Origin: an uncultured Acidimicrobiales bacterium | GTDB lineage: Bacteria > Actinomycetota > Acidimicrobiia > Acidimicrobiales > SZUA-35 | NCBI GenBank assembly: GCA_937925335.1 | Contig: CALEWY010000009.1 | Coordinates: 1-64,000, forward strand | Direction of reading: 5' to 3' | DNA length: 64,000 nt | Part shown: one piece after another, positions 8,823 through 16,274 of the stretch | Numbering within the stretch: the stretch's first letter is position 1 | Layout: every line of letters begins with the position of its first letter | Position numbers and translations under genes: made by a program | Notes under the pieces: model-generated | Database searches by the model: none | What the model saw: only the letters and a program-made list of their open reading frames with translations | Told to the model about the DNA's origin: nothing

Positions 8823-9437
8823 CTAGCTCAGGTGCTCGTCGATGAGTTGATTCAACAGCGAATCGTTGAGGATCCCGCTGTGAACGTGTGCAACCTCACC
8901 GTCGGCGGTGATGAATGCGGTTGTCGGCATGGCGAGCCCGCCGATGATTTCGTAGGTCCCGGAGCTGTTGCCTTCGTAGACCGTTTCGAATGTGACGCCA
9001 ACGTCGGAGATCAGCCCCGTCCAAGCATCGGTGGTGTTGTCCTTGCTGATGCCAATGAAGGTCACTTCACTTGCTCGCTCTTGTGAGACGGCTTCGAAGT
9101 CAGGCAACTCGGCCCGGCATGGCGGGCACCAGGCGGCGAAGTAGTTGACGACCAACGGTTCGCCTCGGTGGGATTCGAGTGTGGTCGTGGCGCCTTCGGC
9201 GGTTCCGAACTCGAAGGCGAAGAGTTCTTCGTTTGCCGCCGAAGCAGTCGACGGATCGCTCGCGCCGCCCCCGCTCACGACGGCGACGATGCCAACGATG
9301 GCGACGAACGCAAGCCCAACCGCCATCCAGATGCTGAAGCCGCCCTGCGTTTCCGGGCTGGGCTGCTCATCGGTGTTGGGGTGGTCGCCCGGGTTGGGCT
9401 CGTCGGAATCGATGATCCCGAGGTCGTCTGTGGACAT
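8823..9437 (-). CDS. Membrane-anchored TlpA/ResA-like thioredoxin
   Basis: A 204-residue protein with a Pro/Asp-rich cytoplasmic leader, one transmembrane helix (about 36-56) and an extracytoplasmic thioredoxin fold. It carries the WCPPC active site in NYFAAWCPPCRAELPDF and the cis-Pro loop AMPTTAFI. Architecture and neighbour (CcdA-like protein 10 bases downstream) suggest a reductant for c-type apocytochromes or other secreted thiol proteins. This fits the cytochrome c proteins encoded at 42338-48667. Confidence 0.9.
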   Translation of the reverse strand: MSTDDLGIIDSDEPNPGDHPNTDEQPSPETQGGFSIWMAVGLAFVAIVGIVAVVSGGGASDPSTASAANEELFAFEFGTAEGATTTLESHRGEPLVVNYFAAWCPPCRAELPDFEAVSQERASEVTFIGISKDNTTDAWTGLISDVGVTFETVYEGNSSGTYEIIGGLAMPTTAFITADGEVAHVHSGILNDSLLNQLIDEHLS

Positions 9438-9707
9438 GGAGCTACCAACCTCATCAATCCGGGGGACATTCCCGTGACCGACATCTTGGCAGTGAACAAG
9501 TGGTGAACAGAGTCAGAGCACAAGTGGTGAACGCAATGGGAGCCTGCGTGGCGAACGCAATAGGAGCCCTAAAACCTCAGCTGGCACCACCTCTGGCGGG
9601 AGAGGTGGTGCCAGCGGCCTTGAACCACAAGCGGTCCGTCTGTCGCTCCGACTCGATGCGATCTCAGTCGCGTTGCTCGAACTGTTGAGATCAGTCGTCG
9701 TCGGAGA
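9438..9707. other. Intergenic region with short direct repeats and a hairpin
   Basis: No convincing gene. ACAAGTGGTGAAC occurs twice (near 9495 and 9520), and GAACGCAAT(G/A)GGAGCC occurs twice with a 24-base period near 9533-9567. A strong hairpin at 9580-9615 lies on the whiB side. The repeats could be binding sites in the tlpA promoter or a small duplication scar. Confidence 0.4.
9580..9615 (-). terminator. Rho-independent terminator downstream of whiB
   Basis: A perfect 15-bp inverted repeat (GCTGGCACCACCTCT on the left arm) with a six-base loop. Read on the minus strand it is followed within five bases by GGTTTTAG. It lies 93 bases after the whiB stop on that strand. Confidence 0.75.
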
Positions 9708-10343
9708 TCAGGCGATCAGCTTCTGGAGGTGCTCAGGCACGGGGATGTCAGGAATCTGATCCTCGGGCCGTGGGTTCTTTGGCGGCCGACCCCGACGACG
9801 CTTCCGCGCCAGGATCTTGCCGTTCAGGAACAACTGGCCACCCCAAACACCCCAGGGCTCGCCGCGAGTGATGGCACCTTCGAGGCACGGAGCGATCGCC
9901 GGGCACTCAGCGCAGACACGCTTGGCTGCGGCGATGTCCTGCAACTCCTCGGAGAAGAAGAGCTCACCCGCGTTTGGCACCTCGCGACATGCGGCGGCAG
10001 TCCACCACGTCTCGGCGGTCGGCATCGGGAGCCCGAAGTCGGTGGTTGCGAACTCAGGGCTTCCAACCGCTGTTTCTTCAACCGCTGTTTCTTCAACTGC
10101 GATGGTTCCGAGGTTCGTCGTGTTGAGTGCCACCGGCGTACCGATCTGCTCGGTGGCGGTGAGACTCGGTGGCTTTGGATCAATCGTGATGGTCATGGTG
10201 CTGGTCCCCTCGGGCAAGTCGGTCAAACGGGTTGGAGTTGTGCTGGTTGGATTTGTGCTGGCTGGATTCGTGCTGGCTGGATTTGGGTGCGGTGTGGCCT
10301 GTTCTGCGGCGGAAGAACTTGCGGGAGCGTCGGTGATGGTCAT
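9708..10343 (-). CDS. WhiB-family iron-sulfur transcription factor
   Basis: The C-terminal ~100 residues have the WhiB signature: Cys in WWTAAACREV, then CAEC and CLEGA (four cysteines for a [4Fe-4S] cluster), the GEPWGVWGG turn and a basic RKRRRGRPPK tail resembling an AT-hook. WhiB proteins bind the principal sigma factor and sense redox or NO. The ATG at 10343 gives 211 residues; a second ATG near 10195 gives about 162 and has GAGGGG upstream. Both begin with MTIT and share similar upstream bases, suggesting a local duplication. Between them lie four 15-bp tandem repeats. Most WhiB proteins are 80-130 residues, so this N-terminus is unusually long. Gene subclass not assigned. Confidence 0.85.
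   Translation of the reverse strand: MTITDAPASSSAAEQATPHPNPASTNPASTNPTSTTPTRLTDLPEGTSTMTITIDPKPPSLTATEQIGTPVALNTTNLGTIAVEETAVEETAVGSPEFATTDFGLPMPTAETWWTAAACREVPNAGELFFSEELQDIAAAKRVCAECPAIAPCLEGAITRGEPWGVWGGQLFLNGKILARKRRRGRPPKNPRPEDQIPDIPVPEHLQKLIA
10230..10289 (-). repeat. Four 15-bp tandem repeats inside whiB N-terminus
   Basis: Units at 10230, 10245, 10260 and 10275 resemble GGYTGGATTYGTGCT. They are in frame and encode NPAST-like pentapeptides in the variable N-terminal part of the WhiB protein. A second pair of 15-bp units (VEETA pentapeptide) lies near 10069-10098. Confidence 0.8.
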
Positions 10344-10398
10344 GTGGCTGGTGCCTTGCGAGAGATTTCGATCAAGAGAAAGCGGCCCGGAAAAGCAA

Positions 10399-10432
10399 AG
10401 AACCGCTGGGAGCTTGTGCTCCCAGCGGTTCT
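10399..10432 (-). terminator. Perfect 15-bp hairpin between the small gene and whiB
   Basis: Arms AGAACCGCTGGGAGC and its exact complement flank a TTGT loop (plus strand). On the minus strand the following bases are TTGCTTTTCC, a weak T-tract. It lies 31 bases after the 88-residue ORF and 56 bases before the first whiB ATG, so it may end the first gene or attenuate whiB. Confidence 0.6.
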
Positions 10433-10462
10433 GAGTCCGTTTCCTTTGATCGTGTGAGGATC

Positions 10463-10729
10463 TCAGGTAGGTCTCTCCCGCTGGGAGTGGTCCTTCTTCG
10501 CCATGGTCGGGTAACCCGCAAACCACTTGGCAGAGAAGGACGACACGTGGTCATTCGTGGTGAACGAGCCGACACAGGTGTCGCCGAGAATGGCGGTTCC
10601 CTGGTGGACGGCTGGAATGACGACGAGTTCGTTACGTCGAGCACGCGTGCTCACACCGAGTGGACGCAGCGCAGTGGCAACGGTCAGTTCGGCGTGGTTT
10701 TGTGCTTTTGCCAGATTGGAAATCATCAC
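10463..10729 (-). CDS. Small hypothetical protein upstream of whiB
   Basis: An 88-residue ORF with no recognised domain. The GTG start is preceded by AAAGGA at a spacing of seven bases, a good ribosome binding site, which is the main support. It lies on the same strand as whiB with the perfect hairpin between them. Composition is unremarkable, mildly basic at the C-terminus (AKKDHSQRERPT), with one Cys and no membrane helix. The codon bias is weaker than in neighbouring genes, so it may be fast-evolving or spurious. Confidence 0.45.
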   Translation of the reverse strand: MMISNLAKAQNHAELTVATALRPLGVSTRARRNELVVIPAVHQGTAILGDTCVGSFTTNDHVSSFSAKWFAGYPTMAKKDHSQRERPT

Positions 10730-10953
10730 TGCGGGGTCCTTTCTCTTTGGTGGAGTTCGGTGAAGCGAAGCTCGGGTCGAATTGGTCTCGCGCCAGCCAC
10801 GGGGGTCGGTGCGCTTGTCTGAGAGAACTACGACTTTGGAGAGGTGTCAACCGAATTAAACGCTGTGTCATCAATCAGTGACATGAGTGAGCGCCGTCCA
10901 ACGTGGTGTGGGGTCGACCCCAATCGCCCGTTTGCCCGCTTGACTAGCGGCCT

Positions 10954-11751
10954 ATGGACGTTCCGTTCGAGATGGTGAGTCAGCGAAACGAAGGACGAGA
11001 TTTTTCTGCTGAACGGAAGGTCCGGCTCGGTGACGTCTCGCCGGCAGGGCGCCTTCGACTCGATGCGCTGAACCGCTATACCCAGGATGTGTCGAACGAT
11101 GACACAACCGACGCGCAGCTCAGTGAAGCCACCGCATGGGTCGTACGGCGCACGTGTGTCGATGTGCATCAGCACGCTGAGCTCGGTGAACATCTCCGGC
11201 TCACGACGTTTTGTGGAGCTCTTGGCCGGCGCTGGGCTGATCGTCGGATCACGGTCATCGGTTCCGCTGGTGCCCGCTACGAAGTGGCGACCCTATGGAT
11301 ACATCTCGATCCGAGCTCCGGCCGTCCGCTTGGGCTGACCGAAGAATTCCTATCGCTCTATGGCGAGGCCGCAGGAGACCGCACCATCAGCGCCAAGCTG
11401 ATGCTCCCGAAGTTTGATCCAGACGTTGGTGAGCGTCGCAACTGGCCGAGCCGGGCGGTCGACTTCGACCCCCAACAACACATGAACAACGCCGCCTATT
11501 GGGCGGTGTTTGAACAGCTCCTCGCTGAAGGCGCCTGCCCCGATCAGTTCCGAGCAACGGTGGAGTACGGCGCCGGGATTGCGCTGGACTCGCACGTCGA
11601 TCTGTCGGTCGAGCGCGATGGCGAGGTCACCAGAGTGTGGTGGCTCGCCGGTTCTGCCGGTGACGGGGCTCCGACCGAGAATGCTGGGAGCGAGAAGGCT
11701 GCGAGTTACGAGGTTGCGGCGTCAGGCTCGGTGGAACCGCTGCCCGCCTGA
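10954..11751 (+). CDS. Acyl-ACP thioesterase-like protein
   Basis: A 265-residue protein with two hotdog-fold halves as in the acyl-ACP thioesterase family (PF01643). The first half contains AWVVRRTCVDV and TTFCGALGRRWADRR; the second contains the catalytic-type block RAVDFDPQQHMNNAAYWAVFEQLL. Such enzymes release fatty acids from acyl carrier protein. The Ala/Gly/Ser-rich tail is dispensable-looking and its last 46 bases overlap the convergent orn gene. ATG 10954 follows a short gap with no clear ribosome binding site. Confidence 0.82.
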   Translation: MDVPFEMVSQRNEGRDFSAERKVRLGDVSPAGRLRLDALNRYTQDVSNDDTTDAQLSEATAWVVRRTCVDVHQHAELGEHLRLTTFCGALGRRWADRRITVIGSAGARYEVATLWIHLDPSSGRPLGLTEEFLSLYGEAAGDRTISAKLMLPKFDPDVGERRNWPSRAVDFDPQQHMNNAAYWAVFEQLLAEGACPDQFRATVEYGAGIALDSHVDLSVERDGEVTRVWWLAGSAGDGAPTENAGSEKAASYEVAASGSVEPLPA

Positions 11752-12317
11752 TCGGGTGTGCCCCCGGCTGAGATCTCGGCTTCGGTCTGCGCTCGGAAGA
11801 CCGACTCCCGATAGTGACGAAGCTCGAAGATGCTCTCACGAATGTCGTCGAGCGCTCGATGGCTCGCGGCCTTGCGAGGCCCGGAGTTGACCGATTCGGG
11901 GTACCAGCGTTTGGTGAGCTCCTTAATCGTCGAGACGTCGATCGAGCGGTAGTGCAGGTAGTTCTCGATGTCGGGAAGGTACGCGTCGAGGAATCGTCGA
12001 TCCATGCCGATCGAGTTTCCGCACAGCGGCGTCGATCGAGGCTCAAGGTGTTCCTTGATGAACGCCAGCGTCTGTTCGCCGGCTTCCTCGAGGGTGATGG
12101 TGGAGGCCTTGATCTGTTCGAGGAGGCCTGACTTGGTATGCATCTCGACCACGACGTCGTCCATCAATGCGAGTTCTTCGTCGGTCGCATGGATGATGAG
12201 TTCGGGCCCCTCGGCCACGATCTCGAGCTCGTCGTTGGTGATCAGCGTGGCGATCTCAACGATCACGTGCTTGGACGGGTCGAGCCCGGTCATTTCGAGG
12301 TCCATCCATGCGAGCAT
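11706..12317 (-). CDS. orn: Oligoribonuclease
   Basis: A 203-residue DEDDh 3'-5' exonuclease that degrades 2-5-nt RNAs, including pGpG from c-di-GMP breakdown. Motifs: Exo I WMDLEMTGLD, Exo II CGNSIGMDRRFLD and Exo III SHRALDDIRESI with the catalytic His. The C-terminal ~20 residues (Gly/Ser/Thr-rich) extend beyond the usual 180 residues and overlap the convergent thioesterase gene by 46 bases. The start is preceded at six bases by TAGCCT, a leaderless-type -10. Confidence 0.95.
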   Translation of the reverse strand: MLAWMDLEMTGLDPSKHVIVEIATLITNDELEIVAEGPELIIHATDEELALMDDVVVEMHTKSGLLEQIKASTITLEEAGEQTLAFIKEHLEPRSTPLCGNSIGMDRRFLDAYLPDIENYLHYRSIDVSTIKELTKRWYPESVNSGPRKAASHRALDDIRESIFELRHYRESVFRAQTEAEISAGGTPDQAGSGSTEPDAATS

Positions 12318-12323
12318 CTTCTG

Positions 12324-12329
12324 AGGCTA
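12324..12329 (-). promoter_or_regulatory. Leaderless-type -10 box (TAGCCT) before orn
   Basis: On the minus strand TAGCCT, six bases (CAGAAG), then the ATG at 12317. It sits back to back with the dut box at 12345-12350, so the 40-base orn-dut gap holds two divergent promoters. Confidence 0.5.
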
Positions 12330-12344
12330 GTGCTCTCATGTCAC

Positions 12345-12350
12345 TACCCT
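12345..12350 (+). promoter_or_regulatory. Leaderless-type -10 box (TACCCT) before dut
   Basis: TACCCT is followed by GCCAACG (seven bases) and the ATG at 12358. TACCCTGCC is shared exactly with the rsiG-like and rex starts. Confidence 0.5.
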
Positions 12351-12357
12351 GCCAACG

Positions 12358-12822
12358 ATGGCAGATCCCGCTCATCCAGCGCCCGTCCTCACCGTGCCGA
12401 TGGTGGCGCTCGATCCCGATCTGGATCCGCCCCAACGGATGCGGGGCGGTGATGCGGCGGCAGATCTTCCGTCGCGAATCGATCTGACGATCGAAGCTGG
12501 CCAGCGGGCACTCGTTCCGACGGGGTTTGCCGTGGCGATTCCGCTCGACGCCTGCGGGCTCGTGCTACCGCGGTCGGGTCTCGCGCTCAAACAAGGCGTC
12601 ACCGTGTTGAACGCGCCGGGTCTCATCGACTCGGGCTACCGAGGTGAGATCAATGTGATTCTCCTCAACTCGTCGACCGAATCCGTTGCGATCGAACGAG
12701 GCCAACGCATCGCCCAACTGCTGGTGATGCCGGTCCCACCATCCACGTTCGAGATGGTCGACGAACTCCCGCCAGCACCGGACGATCGCGGTGCCTCAGG
12801 GTTTGGTTCGAGCGGGAAGTGA
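12358..12822 (+). CDS. dut: dUTP diphosphatase
   Basis: A 154-residue trimeric-type dUTPase that hydrolyses dUTP to dUMP. The conserved motifs are present: a motif-1-like region after RMRGGDAAADLPS (where AGYDL is usual, so motif 1 is diverged), motif 2 PRSGLALKQGV, motif 3 GLIDSGYRGEINV with the catalytic Asp and the uracil-stacking Tyr, motif 4 ERGQRIAQLLV, and motif 5 DRGASGFGSSG at the C-terminus. Divergent from orn. Confidence 0.95.
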   Translation: MADPAHPAPVLTVPMVALDPDLDPPQRMRGGDAAADLPSRIDLTIEAGQRALVPTGFAVAIPLDACGLVLPRSGLALKQGVTVLNAPGLIDSGYRGEINVILLNSSTESVAIERGQRIAQLLVMPVPPSTFEMVDELPPAPDDRGASGFGSSGK

Positions 12823-12886
12823 TCGCCCGGCCACCCGGTCGCTGATCTGGGCCGCAGTATTGAGCCGCTGTTCGCGAGCGCTGTCG

Positions 12887-13249
12887 TCAGCCGATCTTGA
12901 GCGAGATCTGGGTTGAGCTGACGCTCACGTTTGCGACCAGCTCGGAGAGTTTGCCGGCGAGCGCTGCAGCGTCGACCGGTTCACCGGAGTCGCTGGCGAC
13001 ACCTGCGGCATCTGGATTCTCCAGATGGATGTCGAGCTCATCGTCGGTCCACTTCGCTTCGACGGTGACCTCGCCCGGTCCGCCGAGAGCGGCGATCGCG
13101 CTGCTCACGGCGAGGCGAAGGTTCTCAACCTGGCTGACATCGAAGCCGAGCCGCAACGCAAGACCAGCCATGGCGACGCGGCCGACGGGAGCAAAACGCG
13201 CGGTGGCGGGAAACGCCACACGCATTTGGTCGTCGGGAGAAGGTGCCAC
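12887..13249 (-). CDS. RsbW-like anti-sigma / ATPase-fold protein
   Basis: A 120-residue protein with the pattern of the HATPase_c serine-kinase anti-sigma family: VGRVAMAGLALRLGFDVSQVENLRLAVSSAIAAL corresponds to the helix carrying the N-box, where the usual ENxxxHA is replaced by ENLRLAVSSA. The later G-box glycines are weak, so kinase activity is doubtful. The GTG start is 7 bases downstream of the DNA ligase stop on the same strand, suggesting an operon. A role in sigma-factor regulation is inference. Confidence 0.6.
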   Translation of the reverse strand: MAPSPDDQMRVAFPATARFAPVGRVAMAGLALRLGFDVSQVENLRLAVSSAIAALGGPGEVTVEAKWTDDELDIHLENPDAAGVASDSGEPVDAAALAGKLSELVANVSVSSTQISLKIG

Positions 13250-13256
13250 GGCTCAA

Positions 13257-14240
13257 CTATCCCATGTCGCCGGTTGTCACGAATGGTTCACGCTGCACAT
13301 CGGACGGATCTCGGTCGACGCGGACACCACAAAACGTCGGATGCCAAAGCTGTGCGCCCTCTTCCCAGAGTCCGAACTCCACTTCGACAACCATCGTTGG
13401 TGTAACCCACGTTGGCACCTTGTCGATGTCAGGTTCGGCGAGAAAAGGGCAAACGTCGCTCGTTTCAAGTTCGGCGAGCAGTTGGGTGCGAAGTGAATCT
13501 CGAAGACCGGAGCCAACTGCACCGGCCCAGATGAGCTTGCCGTCGTCGCGATCGGGGTCGTGAACACCAACCATGAGACTGCCGAGTGAGCCGGTGAGCC
13601 CACCGCCGCCGGGGAGCCATCCGCCAACCACGAACTCTTGGCGAAGTCGAACCTTGATCTTGACCCAGTTCGGGTGTCGTTCACCCGGGCGATAGGTGGA
13701 GTCGAGCCGTTTACACACAATCCCTTCGAGCGACCGCTCTTTGGCGAGATCCAGTAGCTCGTTCGGATCACCGATCGAGTACGGCGGGACTCGCCAGTTC
13801 GGGCCGTCTTCCAGCGAATCGCTGAGCAGGCGCCTGCGATCTTGAAACGGAATGGCGAACAGGTCTTGGCCCTGCAAGACCAACAGATCGAATGCCACGA
13901 AAAACACCGGGTAGGTGTTGACGAGATGGTTCGTTGGGTTGGTGACGTGGATCCGGTTCTGCAGGCGTTGGAAGCTCGGTCGGCCCTCGTCGAACACAAC
14001 ACATTCCCCGTCGAGCACGACCGTGCCGTGATGTTCGGGGTCGAACGCATCCGCGATCGCATGCAGTTCTGGGAAGTTGCTGGTGACGTTGCGCCCAGAC
14101 CCCGAGCTCAATCGCACCTCGCCATCGGCGATCGTGATCTGGAGGCGCATGCCGTCCCATTTGAGTTCGGTCGCCCAGCCGTCGTCGAAGGGAGGGCGTG
14201 TTGCCCCGAGCGCCTTCATGGGTTGGACGAAATTCCGCAT
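13257..14240 (-). CDS. ATP-dependent DNA ligase (LigD/LigC type)
   Basis: A 327-residue ligase with nucleotidyltransferase motif I ELKWDGMR (the Lys is adenylated), motif III VFFVAFDLLVLQG, motif IV LEGIVCKR and motif V WVKIKVRLRQEFVVGGW, followed by an OB-fold domain. There is no polymerase or phosphoesterase domain, so it resembles the stand-alone LigC/LigD-ligase enzymes used in NHEJ-like or backup repair. A GGGG element lies six bases before the ATG. It is divergent from the desaturase gene across a 20-bp palindrome. Confidence 0.92.
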   Translation of the reverse strand: MRNFVQPMKALGATRPPFDDGWATELKWDGMRLQITIADGEVRLSSGSGRNVTSNFPELHAIADAFDPEHHGTVVLDGECVVFDEGRPSFQRLQNRIHVTNPTNHLVNTYPVFFVAFDLLVLQGQDLFAIPFQDRRRLLSDSLEDGPNWRVPPYSIGDPNELLDLAKERSLEGIVCKRLDSTYRPGERHPNWVKIKVRLRQEFVVGGWLPGGGGLTGSLGSLMVGVHDPDRDDGKLIWAGAVGSGLRDSLRTQLLAELETSDVCPFLAEPDIDKVPTWVTPTMVVEVEFGLWEEGAQLWHPTFCGVRVDRDPSDVQREPFVTTGDMG

Positions 14241-14283
14241 GTTTCCCCAGTGTGCCGAGTTTTTCGTCGCCGATGACCGCTTC

Positions 14284-14303
14284 CCTACCTACCGGTAGGT
14301 AGG
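14284..14303. promoter_or_regulatory. Perfect 20-bp palindrome, candidate TetR-type operator
   Basis: CCTACCTACCGGTAGGTAGG reads identically on both strands and lies in the divergent ligase/desaturase gap. It overlaps the TAGGCT -10 box of the desaturase gene, an ideal position for repression. ACC-GGT-centred palindromes are typical of TetR-family operators, and fatty-acid desaturase genes are often TetR-controlled. No TetR gene lies nearby. Confidence 0.75.
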
Positions 14304-14305
14304 CT
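14300..14305 (+). promoter_or_regulatory. Leaderless-type -10 box (TAGGCT) before desaturase
   Basis: TAGGCT, then GTCGGA (six bases), then the ATG at 14312. Its first four bases lie inside the palindromic operator candidate. Confidence 0.5.
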
Positions 14306-14311
14306 GTCGGA

Positions 14312-15253
14312 ATGGTGATTGATTCCGACGTCTCCTTTCTTGCCGATCTCGAGTCCGAAGCCGAGGTGCTGCTCGAACGCCACCTCGAATCCACCAAGGA
14401 ATGGCATCCCCACACCTTGGTGCCGTGGAGTCGCGGCCGTGACTTCGAGGATGACTACGAATGGTCGCCGGAAGAGTCGAACGTGCCTGCCGAGGTTCGG
14501 AGTGCGCTCTTCGTCAACTTGTTGACCGAAGACAACCTTCCGTACTACTTCCGCGACATCGAGCGGATGTTCGGTGCCGACGGTCCGTGGGGCGAATGGG
14601 TTCGCCGTTGGACGGCCGAAGAGGGCCGCCATGCGACGGTGATCCGCGACTACCTCACCGTGACCCGGTCGATCGATCCCGTTGCGCTCGAACGTGGCCG
14701 GATGGCGCAGATGAGTGGTGGCGAGGTGCCTGAACCGCCGACCGCCGCCGACGGCATGTGTTACGTCGCGCTGCAAGAACTGGCGACGCGCGTCTCACAC
14801 CGAAACACGGGCAAGGCAATCGAGCCATACGACCGCGTTGGCTACGACATCATGCGTCGTGTGGCGATCGACGAGAACCATCACTTCTTGTTCTACCGAG
14901 ACATCGCGAAGGCCGGCTTCGACCGTGACCCGTCGCAGATGGTGCAAGCGCTCGAACGTCAGGTCACCGGCTTTGCGATGCCCGGCACCGGCATTCCCGA
15001 CTTTGCGGCGCACTCCAAAGAGATCGCAAACGCCGGGATCTACGACTTCATCAACCACTACGAGTCGATCCTTGAGCCCGTCGTGCTCGGCTATTGGGGA
15101 CTCGCCGAACTCGAGGGCCTGAATGGCGAAGGTGAAGCCGCCCGAGAGCGCCTGATGACCTTCATCACGAAGACCGGTCGAGTCGCTGCTCGAATGAAGG
15201 ATCGCCGAGCCGCCAAGCTCGCAGCCGAGGCAGAACTGGTCGCATCGAGCTGA
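14312..15253 (+). CDS. Acyl-ACP desaturase (soluble diiron)
   Basis: A 313-residue soluble desaturase of the ferritin-like plant/mycobacterial DesA family that introduces a double bond into acyl-ACP. Diiron ligands are visible in TEDNLPYYFRD (Glu), EEGRHATVIRDY (ExxH), the LQELATRVSH helix (Glu) and DENHHFLFYRD (ExxH). Length and order of helices fit the family. The ATG at 14312 lies nine bases after the palindrome, consistent with leaderless transcription repressed by an operator-bound protein. Mycobacterial DesA proteins act on mycolic precursors; here ordinary membrane lipid is more likely. Confidence 0.92.
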   Translation: MVIDSDVSFLADLESEAEVLLERHLESTKEWHPHTLVPWSRGRDFEDDYEWSPEESNVPAEVRSALFVNLLTEDNLPYYFRDIERMFGADGPWGEWVRRWTAEEGRHATVIRDYLTVTRSIDPVALERGRMAQMSGGEVPEPPTAADGMCYVALQELATRVSHRNTGKAIEPYDRVGYDIMRRVAIDENHHFLFYRDIAKAGFDRDPSQMVQALERQVTGFAMPGTGIPDFAAHSKEIANAGIYDFINHYESILEPVVLGYWGLAELEGLNGEGEAARERLMTFITKTGRVAARMKDRRAAKLAAEAELVASS

Positions 15254-15298
15254 GCTCGGGGGTGTGCAAGCCTCACTCAGCACGGGATGAGGCTCCCC

Positions 15299-15304
15299 TA
15301 TGGT
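15299..15304 (+). promoter_or_regulatory. Leaderless-type -10 box (TATGGT)
   Basis: TATGGT, six bases (TCCGGC), then the ATG at 15311. This box decides the start of the coiled-coil gene in favour of 15311 over the in-frame upstream ATG at 15287. Confidence 0.45.
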
Positions 15305-15310
15305 TCCGGC

Positions 15311-15850
15311 ATGGTCGCAGAACAAGGGCTGAGGCTCGTCGCGCTTCGAGAACAGGTTGGCGCCCTCGGCGCAGCGGTTCCGGCGCGTGCCGAACTCGAG
15401 CGGCTCGTCTCCGTCGCCGAGGGTGAACTCGATCGGCTTCGCGACCACTGGCTCGAGGCACGAGCGCTTCTCGCCGAGCTCGACCCACGAGGAATCGAGG
15501 CGCAGGCAAAGGCGCTGCGCCGAGCCCGCGATCGAGCGCTGACACCAGCCCAGCGTTCGGCCATCGATGCCGAACTCAGCCCTGTCACCGCTCGCTACGA
15601 AGCGGTCCATGCGGTGTGGGACGGGCTCGAGCAACTCGAGATCGACGCGGCGGTTGTGATCGCTGAGCTCGAAGGCTTGATCATCGAAGCGGTCACGGCA
15701 GCGAGAGCACCGAAACCGGGCCTCGATCGATCGCTTGGCACGGCAGCACAGGCAGTGCGTGATCGCCTTGCAGCCATCGAAGATGCGAGGGCCGAACTCG
15801 GCCTTCCAGCCGGCGTACCGAGCGGGCCACCGCGCGAGAGGATCCAGTAA
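15311..15850 (+). CDS. Hypothetical alpha-helical (coiled-coil) protein
   Basis: A 179-residue protein with no recognised domain, almost entirely helical by composition. It is rich in Ala, Glu, Leu and Arg with heptad-like runs (LVALREQV, AELERLVSVAEGELDRL, AAVVIAELEGLIIEA), so a coiled coil is likely. No signal peptide or membrane segment. The stop overlaps the start of the zinc-ribbon gene (TAATG), so the two are co-translated and probably work together. Confidence 0.65.
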   Translation: MVAEQGLRLVALREQVGALGAAVPARAELERLVSVAEGELDRLRDHWLEARALLAELDPRGIEAQAKALRRARDRALTPAQRSAIDAELSPVTARYEAVHAVWDGLEQLEIDAAVVIAELEGLIIEAVTAARAPKPGLDRSLGTAAQAVRDRLAAIEDARAELGLPAGVPSGPPRERIQ

Positions 15851-16248
15851 TGCGCTGTCCAATGTGTGAGAACGAAACCCTCACACCCGTCGTCCGTCAC
15901 GGGGTCGAACTCGACTTCTGTCCGCGCTGTAAGGGAGTCTGGCTCGACCGCGGTGAGCTGGAGACCTTGCTCGACGTCGCCGATGGAATCGGCTCCACCT
16001 ACACGCCGGCTGGCCCCGCTCCGGCTGCCTCGGCACCACCGCCACCACAACCGCAACGATCAGACCGAGACCGTGATCGCGATGATGACGATCGCGAAAG
16101 GGACCGGACGAAGGATCGCGATCGCGACAGAGATCGCGACAGAGGCCACGATCGAGACCGGGATCGCGATCGGGATCGGTCGCGTCGGAGGAAGAAGCGC
16201 AAGAACAAATTCTCCGACCTTCTCGACGACGTGTTTGACTTCGACTGA
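15850..16248 (+). CDS. TFIIB-type zinc-ribbon protein with Arg/Asp-rich tail
   Basis: A 132-residue protein. Residues 1-45 form a zf-TFIIB zinc ribbon: CPMC near the start, FCPRCKGVWLDRGELE later, giving CxxC pairs for one zinc ion. The middle is Pro/Ala-rich. Residues about 70-115 are an extreme low-complexity tract of alternating Arg and Asp (RDRDRD), encoded by repeated GATCGC-type hexamers, then a basic RRRKKRKNK segment and an acidic DLLDDVFDFD end. The mixed-charge tract could drive phase separation or nucleic-acid association; function unknown. Confidence 0.8.
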   Translation: MRCPMCENETLTPVVRHGVELDFCPRCKGVWLDRGELETLLDVADGIGSTYTPAGPAPAASAPPPPQPQRSDRDRDRDDDDRERDRTKDRDRDRDRDRGHDRDRDRDRDRSRRRKKRKNKFSDLLDDVFDFD

Positions 16249-16274
16249 CGGCATCCAAGCGGGGGAGCGCAGCC

